Below are positions 8,237 to 12,918 of a DNA stretch of 12,918 nt, one piece after another (the first letter of the stretch is position 1; each line of letters starts with the position of its first letter). The stretch lies in NCBI GenBank assembly GCA_013153655.1, contig JAADEB010000145.1:1-12918 (forward strand). Reading direction: 5' to 3'. Below the pieces are notes generated by a model, which was not told where the DNA came from, did no database searches, and saw nothing but the letters and a program-made list of their open reading frames with translations. Source of the DNA: Chlorobiota bacterium (GTDB lineage: Bacteria; Bacteroidota; Bacteroidia; Flavobacteriales; Flavobacteriaceae). Made by a program: the position numbers and the translations under genes.

Positions 8237-8268
8237 TTTACTTATAGAAATCACTCCTCATAAGTAAA
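8237..8268. promoter_or_regulatory. 9-bp perfect inverted repeat, candidate operator
   Basis: TTTACTTAT at 8237-8245 and ATAAGTAAA at 8260-8268 form a perfect inverted repeat with a 14-nt spacer, just upstream of the candidate -7 element of the threonine synthase-like gene. It could bind a dimeric regulator. As a plus-strand hairpin followed by ATTCTTTTTT it would also resemble a terminator, but no plus-strand gene ends before it. Confidence 0.35.
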
Positions 8269-8426
8269 ATTCTTTTTTCCTTTTTATACCATAATGATAT
8301 TTTCTAACGAAATAATTTAGATAAGCTAATAGAATAGCAACAAAAGTTCTTATTTTTCAGTAGGGAAATAATATGGATAAAATACTTAATTCAATAAAAA
8401 TATTTATTTATTCAACAATAATTACG

Positions 8427-8434
8427 TATTTTTG
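8427..8434 (+). promoter_or_regulatory. -7 promoter element of the OsmC-family gene
   Basis: TATTTTTG exactly matches TAnnTTTG, 21 nt before the ATG at 8456. The longest open frame would begin inside this element (8432), so the downstream ATG is the real start. Confidence 0.6.
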
Positions 8435-8455
8435 TGTCGAAACAAAAGAACGGAT

Positions 8456-8884
8456 ATGAAAAATGTAAAGCTTGTATGGCAACGAGGATTGGCTTTTGAT
8501 GCTTATACTTCCGGTTTGGATAAACCGCTTCCGCTTGACGGAGAGGAAAAATTCGGTGGACGCGGTTACGGCTACAATGCCAAACCCTTAATGTTGGTTT
8601 CTTTGGCCGGATGTACGGGAATGGATGTAGCCTCCCTGATGAAAAAAATGCGTATCGATGAAGATGTAACGGATTTTACGGTAAATGTAGACGCCCATAT
8701 GACCGAAGAACATCCCAAATATTACGACAAGGTTCATGTGGTTTACACCTTCAAAGGCAAAAATCTCAACCGCGAAAAATTAACCAAATGTGTTACCTTG
8801 TCCGAAAGCCGCTACTGTGGTGTTTACAGAATGTTTAGATCCTTTGCCGAGGTAACTTATGAAATTAAATTCATCGAGGAATAA
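8456..8884 (+). CDS. OsmC family protein (thiol-dependent peroxidase-like)
   Basis: OsmC/Ohr proteins are cytoplasmic dimers that reduce peroxides through a pair of cysteines, often with a lipoyl or thioredoxin-type partner. The protein is 142 residues, normal for the family. The two candidate redox cysteines are Cys53 in SLAGCTGMDV at the start of the central helix and Cys121 in SESRYCGVYRM. An N-terminal beta-hairpin with the FGGRGYGYNAKPLMLVSL segment leads into the core, as in YhfA-type OsmC proteins. The start at 8456 is chosen because the TATTTTTG promoter element overlaps any earlier start. It stands alone between the divergent threonine synthase-like gene and the tRNA pair. The substrate is not predictable from sequence. 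Confidence 0.88.
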   Translation: MKNVKLVWQRGLAFDAYTSGLDKPLPLDGEEKFGGRGYGYNAKPLMLVSLAGCTGMDVASLMKKMRIDEDVTDFTVNVDAHMTEEHPKYYDKVHVVYTFKGKNLNREKLTKCVTLSESRYCGVYRMFRSFAEVTYEIKFIEE

Positions 8885-8910
8885 AATTTCCGGAATTTTT
8901 TTTCCGGGTC

Positions 8911-8941
8911 TTGACACGGAATAAAAAAGTTTATATATTTG
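8911..8941 (+). promoter_or_regulatory. Promoter of the tRNA-Gly/tRNA-Leu unit
   Basis: TTGACA at 8911-8916 and TATATTTG at 8934-8941 are separated by 17 nt, and the tRNA begins 12 nt after the second box. It is the best-formed promoter in the window, combining a TTG upstream box with an exact TAnnTTTG element. Confidence 0.75.
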
Positions 8942-8952
8942 CCATCGCAAAA

Positions 8953-9025
<73 letters not shown>

Positions 9026-9059
9026 CTTTTTTTATTTTAACCCGTTTTGAAAGATTAAA

Positions 9060-9145
9060 GCTCGGATGGCGGAATTGGTAGACGCGCCGGACTTAAAATC
9101 CGGTGGACAGAAATGTCCGTGCGGGTTCAAGTCCCGCTCCGAGTA
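9060..9145 (+). tRNA. tRNA-Leu (anticodon TAA)
   Basis: This class II tRNA has a long variable arm (GGACA/TGTCC). The acceptor GCTCGGA pairs with TCCGAGT, with a G-U pair at the first position. The anticodon stem CCGGA/TCCGG encloses CTTAAAA with TAA at 9094-9096, and the T-arm is GCGGG/CCCGC around TTCAAGT. The discriminator is A and CCA is not encoded. It lies 34 bp after tRNA-Gly and probably shares its promoter. Confidence 0.96.
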
Positions 9146-9146
9146 C

Positions 9147-9181
9147 AAACACGTCCCGCTTCGCTTTGGGACGTGTTTTGT
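9147..9181 (+). terminator. Terminator of the tRNA unit
   Basis: An 11-bp perfect stem, AAACACGTCCC (9147-9157) with GGGACGTGTTT (9168-9178), has a 10-nt loop and is followed by TTGTTT. It begins 2 nt after tRNA-Leu. The U-tract is short but the stem is strong. Confidence 0.7.
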
Positions 9182-9212
9182 TTGGAAACCTGTTTTTGAA
9201 AAATAATATCCA

Positions 9213-9241
9213 ACAAAAAACCGGGACAAATGCCCCGGTTT
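9213..9241 (-). terminator. Terminator of trxA
   Basis: On the minus strand an 8-bp stem, AAACCGGG with CCCGGTTT (9234-9241 and 9218-9225), is followed by a T-tract (TTTTTTG). It lies ~25 bp after the trxA stop codon. Confidence 0.75.
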
Positions 9242-9264
9242 CATATTTGTAAAACTATTGCTTC

Positions 9265-9600
9265 TTAGGCTTGCTCTTCATATCCAACCAATTTGTCCAA
9301 TGCACGCGTAAACACCTCCAAGGGTGCCACACCCACCTGACGACCTACTGGCTCACCGTTTTGGAAAACCAAAACCGTAGGAATATTCCGCACACCATAT
9401 TTGGCTGCATAGCGTTGTTCGTGGTCCACATCCACTTTGGCCACTTTAATTTTGTCTCCGTACCGTTGTTCCAATTGCTCCATAATAGGCGCTATCATGC
9501 GGCAAGGTCCGCACCAAACCGCCCAAAAATCCACTACAACGGGAACCGGCGATTGCAAAACTTCTTTTTCGAAGGTGGCATCAGTTACTACTACTGGCAT
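9265..9600 (-). CDS. trxA: Thioredoxin
   Basis: Thioredoxin is a small cytoplasmic dithiol-disulfide reductant used by ribonucleotide reductase, peroxidases and methionine sulfoxide reductases, and recharged by thioredoxin reductase. The protein is 111 residues, as usual. The active site is WCGPC (29-33) after VVVDFWAVWC, and the cis-proline loop is NIPTVLVF. The KVDVDHEQRYAAKYGVRN segment is typical. There is no signal peptide, so it is not an extracytoplasmic thioredoxin-fold protein. The ATG at 9598-9600 is supported by the TAAATTTG element 28 nt upstream. It is a single-gene unit, closed by a hairpin terminator at 9213-9241. Confidence 0.95.
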   Translation of the reverse strand: MPVVVTDATFEKEVLQSPVPVVVDFWAVWCGPCRMIAPIMEQLEQRYGDKIKVAKVDVDHEQRYAAKYGVRNIPTVLVFQNGEPVGRQVGVAPLEVFTRALDKLVGYEEQA

Positions 9601-9628
9601 AATCTTATGGTTTTTAAAAATTCAAGTG

Positions 9629-9636
9629 CAAATTTA
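9629..9636 (-). promoter_or_regulatory. -7 promoter element of trxA
   Basis: TAAATTTG on the minus strand is an exact TAnnTTTG match, 28 nt before the trxA ATG. No clear -33 TTG is found. Confidence 0.6.
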
Positions 9637-9822
9637 CGATTATTTTGATGAATGTACATTTATTTTCCTTAATCCAAACTATAAAATATTTCTTTCGTAG
9701 CATAAGGCTGCCTTATATCATGATATGCGATATGAAAGTAATTCTTTTTTCGGCATATACTTAAAATTGTAAACATCTCTCCTGTCACCTTCTGAACAAC
9801 ACTACCCAAATCCCTAAAACAT
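9637..9822. other. Non-coding stretch upstream of trxA with two small palindromes
   Basis: No gene is supported here. A short hairpin ATAAGG-CTG-CCTTAT lies at 9702-9716, overlapping a perfect 12-bp palindrome ATATCATGATAT at 9715-9726. The rest shows nothing I recognise. Confidence 0.5.
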
Positions 9823-9864
9823 TTAAAGTTAAGGTATCGATTCAACGGTTCAACGCTCAAAAAT

Positions 9865-9896
9865 AAAGGGAAAAGGGAAAAGGAGAAAGGGGAAAG
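9865..9896 (+). repeat. 32-nt uninterrupted purine tract with 7-bp period
   Basis: Every base from 9865 to 9896 is A or G, mostly as GGGAAAA-type 7-bp units. Such tracts can form triplex or two-layer G-quadruplex structures, which is inference only. Confidence 0.6.
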
Positions 9897-9930
9897 TTTC
9901 GGTAAATGGTAAACGTAGAACGGTAAACGT

Positions 9931-9970
9931 GGCGGCGAAGCCGCTAATCGATTCAATCCGCCTGAGGCGG
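9931..9970. repeat. Twin GC-rich mini-hairpins, REP-like
   Basis: GCGGC-GAA-GCCGC (9932-9944) and CCGCC-TGA-GGCGG (9958-9970) are two perfect 5-bp stems with 3-nt loops, 13 bp apart, in otherwise AT-rich DNA. They are followed by CACTGCGTTCGGAATGACA, whose complement (TGTCATTCCGAACGCAGTG) resembles intergenic repeats I recall from many bacterial genomes. Confidence 0.5.
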
Positions 9971-10207
9971 TCACGGCACTGCGTTCGGAATGACATTTGT
10001 AAATGCTTGATTCGATTAAAGTTAAAGTTTCGATTTAACGATTTTCCTATGGTCGATACGACTCTTAATGAGATTCTGCGAAAACGGTTCAACGATTGCA
10101 CGATTCAACGATTTAACAAAAATTCCCCGTCTATTCAACTTTTCAACTATTCAACTATTCAACAGAATTATCCGGTTCAACGATTTAACGGTTTAACGAT
10201 TTAACAA

Positions 10208-10216
10208 TTATCCACA
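10208..10216 (+). promoter_or_regulatory. Perfect DnaA-box sequence (TTATCCACA)
   Basis: It matches the consensus DnaA box exactly. It directly abuts the last 8-bp array and lies 17 nt before the maeB -7 element. Only one such box is seen, so binding is unproven and an origin is not supported. Confidence 0.35.
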
Positions 10217-10233
10217 AAAACTGTCCGAATTCA

Positions 10234-10241
10234 TATTTTTG
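10234..10241 (+). promoter_or_regulatory. -7 promoter element of maeB
   Basis: TATTTTTG exactly matches TAnnTTTG, 48 nt before the ATG at 10290. The longest open frame would start within it (10239), which argues for the downstream ATG and a ~40-nt leader. Confidence 0.6.
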
Positions 10242-10289
10242 CCTTTCAACTTGTCGCAACTTTACATCCGAAAACAATTTTTTCTCATC

Positions 10290-12569
10290 ATGAAAGACAA
10301 AAGACTACGACGCGAAGCCCTGGCCTATCATGCCAAACCGCGTCCCGGCAAAATCGAAGTGGTACCCATCAAACGCCACGCCACCCAGCGCGACCTTTCC
10401 CTGGCTTATTCGCCCGGTGTGGCCTATCCCTGCCTGGAAATCGAAAAAAATCCCGACGACGTCTATAAATACACTTCCAAAGGCAACCTGGTGGCCGTCA
10501 TATCCAACGGAACCGCCGTACTCGGCTTGGGAAATATCGGCGCCGAAGCCTCCAAACCCGTCATGGAAGGTAAAGGATTGCTCTTCAAGATTTTTGCCGA
10601 CATCGACGTGTTCGACATCGAAATCAATACCGAAGACCCCGACGAATTTATCGAAACCGTCAAGCGCATTGCTCCCACCTTCGGCGGCATCAACCTGGAA
10701 GACATCAAAGCGCCCGAGGCCTTTGAAATCGAACGCCGCCTGGTGGACGAACTGGACATCCCCCTCATGCACGACGACCAACACGGCACCGCCATCATCT
10801 CCTCCGCCGCCCTGATCAACGCCGCCGAACTGGCCGGCAAACGCATCGAAGACCTGAAAATGGTGATCAACGGCGCCGGTGCCGCCGCCATTTCCTGCGC
10901 ACGGCTCTACAAGAAGGTAGGCATCCGCCCCGAAAACATCGTTATGCTCGACAGCAAAGGCGTCATCCGCCGCGACCGCGAAAACCTCTCGCCCCAAAAA
11001 GCCGAATTCGCCACCGAACGCGACCTGCACAACCTGGACGATGCCATCCAAGGAGCAGACGTGTTTGTAGGCCTCAGCGTCGGCGGCGTGCTCCAACCCG
11101 AACACCTGAAAAAAATGGCCGACAATCCCATCGTGTTCGCCCTGGCCAATCCCGACCCGGAAATCGACTATCCGCTGGCCGTCAAAACGCGCCCGGACGT
11201 CATCATGGCCACCGGCCGCTCCGATTATCCCAACCAGGTGAACAACGTACTCGGCTTCCCCTACATCTTCCGCGGCGCCCTGGACGTGCGCGCCCGCAAA
11301 ATCAATGAGGAAATGAAACTGGCCGCCGTGCGCGCCCTGGCCGAATTGGCCAAACAACCCGTGCCCGAACAGGTGAATATCGCCTACAACACCAAGCACC
11401 TCACCTTCGGCCGCGAATATATCATTCCCAAACCCTTCGACCCGCGCCTCATCTACACGGTGCCGCCCGCCGTGGCCAAGGCCGCCATCCAATCCGGCGT
11501 GGCCCGCAAAAAAATTACCAATTTCAAGAAATACCGGGAAGAACTCATGGAACGCCTCGGTGTGGAAACCAAGCAAATCCGCCTGATGGTCAATCGCGCC
11601 AAGGCCAATCCCAAACGCGTGGTGTTTCCCGAAGCCGACTATGCCGACGTGCTCAAAGCCGCCTATATCGTCCACGAGGAAGGCATCGCCAAACCCATCC
11701 TGCTGGGAAATCCCGAACAAATCAAACGCCTCAAAGAGGAATTGGAATACACCGAAGACCTGCCCGTCATCGACCCCACTTCGCCCGAATGGAACGACAA
11801 AGTGGATGAATATGCTCAAAAATACTGGAAAGCCAACCAACGCAAGGGTATGACCCTCCTGGAAGCCCGCCGCCTGATGCAGACGCGCAACTATTTCGGT
11901 GCCATGATGGTGGAGGAAGGCGAAGCCGATGCGCTGGTTACCGGCTATTCGCGAAGTTTTGCCTCTTCGTTTCGTCCGCTTATCAAGGTGATCGGTCCCG
12001 AAAAAGGCGTCCACAAAGTGGCCTCCACCGTGTTGCTCATCACCAAAAAAGGTCCGCTCTTCTTCTCCGATGCGGCCATAATCGAAGAACCCACCGTGGA
12101 AGAACTGGTGGACATTACGGCCATGACCGCCACCACCGTCAAGATGTTTAACCTGGAACCCGTAATGGCCTTTCTGTCGTTTTCCAATTTCGGCACCAGT
12201 CACCATCCAGATGCCCTCAAAATGCGCAAGGCCGTGGCCATGGTCAAGGAGCGCCATCCCCACCTGATTGTGGACGGCGAAATGCAAGCGGATTTTGCCC
12301 TCAACCGCGAAAAACTCAAAAAGGAATTCCCCTTCTCCGACATCATCGACCGCAAGGTCAATACCCTGATTTTCCCCAATCTGTCGGCGGCCAACATTGC
12401 CTACAAACTCTTGAAGGAAGTACACGGCGCCCAACTGGTGGGTCCCATCCTTATGGGTATGCGTAAGGCCGTACACGTGGTGCAACTCGGCGCTACGGTG
12501 GACGAAATGGTGCATATCACCGCCGTGGCCGTCATCGATGCCCAATACAAAGAAAAACTCGCCCGATGA
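10290..12569 (+). CDS. maeB: NADP-dependent malic enzyme with C-terminal phosphotransacetylase-like domain
   Basis: It decarboxylates malate to pyruvate with NADP+ reduction, linking the TCA cycle to pyruvate and NADPH supply in the cytoplasm. The protein is 759 residues, the MaeB-type length. The malic domain (about 1-180) shows SLAYSPGVA with Tyr40, a GLGNIGAEASKPVMEGK segment with Lys95, and acidic metal-site residues in NLEDIKAPE and HDDQHGTA. The NAD(P)-binding Rossmann domain follows, with GAGAAA at 195-200. From about residue 430 to the end lies a phosphotransacetylase-like domain, which in known MaeB proteins is not catalytic but senses acetyl-CoA. The ATG at 10290 is chosen because the promoter element TATTTTTG lies just upstream and any earlier start would fall inside it. 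The stop overlaps the next gene's start (ATGA). Codons are strongly C-ended, as in argS, suggesting high expression. Confidence 0.95.
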   Translation: MKDKRLRREALAYHAKPRPGKIEVVPIKRHATQRDLSLAYSPGVAYPCLEIEKNPDDVYKYTSKGNLVAVISNGTAVLGLGNIGAEASKPVMEGKGLLFKIFADIDVFDIEINTEDPDEFIETVKRIAPTFGGINLEDIKAPEAFEIERRLVDELDIPLMHDDQHGTAIISSAALINAAELAGKRIEDLKMVINGAGAAAISCARLYKKVGIRPENIVMLDSKGVIRRDRENLSPQKAEFATERDLHNLDDAIQGADVFVGLSVGGVLQPEHLKKMADNPIVFALANPDPEIDYPLAVKTRPDVIMATGRSDYPNQVNNVLGFPYIFRGALDVRARKINEEMKLAAVRALAELAKQPVPEQVNIAYNTKHLTFGREYIIPKPFDPRLIYTVPPAVAKAAIQSGVARKKITNFKKYREELMERLGVETKQIRLMVNRAKANPKRVVFPEADYADVLKAAYIVHEEGIAKPILLGNPEQIKRLKEELEYTEDLPVIDPTSPEWNDKVDEYAQKYWKANQRKGMTLLEARRLMQTRNYFGAMMVEEGEADALVTGYSRSFASSFRPLIKVIGPEKGVHKVASTVLLITKKGPLFFSDAAIIEEPTVEELVDITAMTATTVKMFNLEPVMAFLSFSNFGTSHHPDALKMRKAVAMVKERHPHLIVDGEMQADFALNREKLKKEFPFSDIIDRKVNTLIFPNLSAANIAYKLLKEVHGAQLVGPILMGMRKAVHVVQLGATVDEMVHITAVAVIDAQYKEKLAR

Positions 12570-12748
12570 AACTAAAAGAATTCGCCCGTTTTTTCCTGGC
12601 CTGGTATTTTCCCATCCTCGGCAGTGTGTATTTCCTGCTGATGCTGGTGGATCCCAAGCGCGTTACGGACCGCATTAACCTGTTTACCCCGGCTCTGGCC
12701 GTGCTGTTCTTGTATATTTATCATATTTTCGCAGCCAAGAAGAAATAA
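12566..12748 (+). CDS. Small two-helix membrane protein, function unknown
   Basis: The protein is 60 residues. Its ATG overlaps the maeB stop as ATGA (12566-12569), implying translational coupling. Two hydrophobic segments are visible, about residues 9-28 (FFLAWYFPILGSVYFLLMLV) and 40-56 (LFTPALAVLFLYIYHIF), joined by a charged loop (DPKRVTDR), and the tail is basic (AAKKK). A positive N-terminus and tail suggest both ends in the cytoplasm. I do not recognise a family. Being coupled to maeB and followed 15 bp later by another membrane gene, it may belong to the same transcript, but its role cannot be inferred. Confidence 0.75.
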   Translation: MKLKEFARFFLAWYFPILGSVYFLLMLVDPKRVTDRINLFTPALAVLFLYIYHIFAAKKK

Positions 12749-12763
12749 AATATTTGAAAGATT

Positions 12764-12918
12764 ATGAGTGAGAAATGGATTGAAGTCATCGGCTATGCGG
12801 CCAGCGTGGCCCTGGTGATTTCGTTTATGTTCGATGATTTTATGTATTTCCGCATCGCCAATTCGGTGGGTGCCATCCTGTTTATCATCTACGGCATCCT
12901 GAAAAAAGCCTTGCCCGT
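12764..12918 (+). CDS. Partial multi-helix membrane protein, YgjV/SWEET-like (C-terminus outside window)
   Basis: The frame opens at the ATG at 12764 and runs off the window after 51 codons. The N-terminus reads MSEKWIEVIGYAASVALVISF, then FMYFRIANSVGAILFIIYGIL, giving two hydrophobic helices separated by a short acidic turn (DD). The GYAAS...ISF and RxxNSxGxxxFxxYG patterns recall the small inner-membrane YgjV-type and SemiSWEET-like families, known to me only by pattern. No separate promoter is seen in the 15-bp gap, so it is likely cotranscribed with maeB and the 60-residue gene. Confidence 0.7.
   Translation, partial: MSEKWIEVIGYAASVALVISFMFDDFMYFRIANSVGAILFIIYGILKKALP

Larger units (their letters stand above)
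9823..10216. repeat. Composite intergenic repeat element (7-bp and 8-bp tandem arrays, hairpins, 28-bp direct repeat)
   Basis: This non-coding stretch holds, in order: a 28-bp segment (9823-9850) repeated at 10016-10043 with 24 of 28 bases equal; two TTCAACGN units (9841-9856); four 7-bp units GGGAAAA-like (9868-9895); four 7-bp units GGTAAAC-like (9901-9928); hairpins GCGGC-GAA-GCCGC (9932-9944) and CCGCC-TGA-GGCGG (9958-9970); then three arrays of four 8-bp TTYAACNN units (10088-10119, 10134-10165, 10176-10207); and finally TTATCCACA (10208-10216). Open frames across it are low-complexity and lack promoters. The origin and role are unknown to me. Confidence 0.7.

Noticed and set aside
8890..8907. 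CCGGAA-TTTTTT-TTCCGG hairpin after the OsmC-family gene as terminator
   Set aside because: The stem is only 6 bp and no T-tract follows it; the tRNA promoter begins immediately after.
9669..10204. Open frames of 83-101 codons across the trxA-maeB gap
   Set aside because: The translations are low-complexity readings of 7-bp and 8-bp repeats, with no promoter or family resemblance.
10088..10207. CRISPR array
   Set aside because: The arrays are short degenerate tandem units without unique spacers of regular length, and no cas genes are present.
9823..10216. Chromosomal replication origin
   Set aside because: There is only one perfect DnaA box and the neighbours (trxA, maeB) are not origin genes; kept as a low-probability idea only.
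10305..12545. 746-codon open frame antisense to maeB
   Set aside because: Its product is His/Gly/Phe/Asp-rich and unlike any family. It mirrors the C-ended codon usage of maeB, which has complete domain signatures on the other strand.

Overview
The window reads as a chromosomal piece of a member of the Bacteroidota. Three things point that way. Start codons lack Shine-Dalgarno sequences. Most genes have a TAnnTTTG-type -7 promoter element 20-50 nt before the ATG. The first gene encodes a large secreted protein of the kind exported by the type IX secretion system (T9SS). Genus cannot be told. The accessory content is the surface protein at the left end and a repeat-rich intergenic stretch near 9.8-10.2 kb; the rest is housekeeping.

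Layout: (1) 1-3011, minus: a partial giant surface protein, open at the window edge, with a signal peptide, seven beta-propeller-type repeats, a PKD-like linker, about ten 25-residue BspA/DUF285 repeats and the start of an Ig-like domain. (2) 3012-3385: AT-rich gap carrying promoters for both sides. (3) argS (3386-5149) and an LD-carboxypeptidase lipoprotein (5278-6306), plus strand. (4) Convergent to them, a threonine synthase-like PLP enzyme (8197-6878) followed after 1 nt by a small outer-membrane beta-barrel protein (6876-6316). (5) An OsmC-family protein (8456-8884), then tRNA-Gly(GCC) and tRNA-Leu(UAA) from a clear promoter, closed by a hairpin terminator. (6) trxA on the minus strand with its own terminator. 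(7) A gene-free stretch of about 690 bp whose right part is a composite of short tandem arrays: two arrays of four 7-bp units, three arrays of four 8-bp units (TTYAACNN), two small GC hairpins, a diverged 28-bp direct repeat, and a perfect DnaA-box sequence abutting the last array. (8) maeB (malic enzyme with a phosphotransacetylase-like tail), overlapping by 4 nt a 60-residue two-helix membrane protein, then a partial multi-helix membrane protein cut by the window end.

Gene work: argS, the tRNAs and the threonine synthase-like enzyme serve translation and amino-acid supply. Thioredoxin and OsmC serve thiol redox and peroxide defence. MaeB links C4 acids to pyruvate and NADPH. The LD-carboxypeptidase acts on murein peptides. 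No defence, CRISPR, transposase or phage gene is visible. The best candidate for something undescribed is the composite intergenic repeat element between trxA and maeB. Promoter positions also argue for downstream starts for argS, osmC and maeB compared with the longest possible reading frames.
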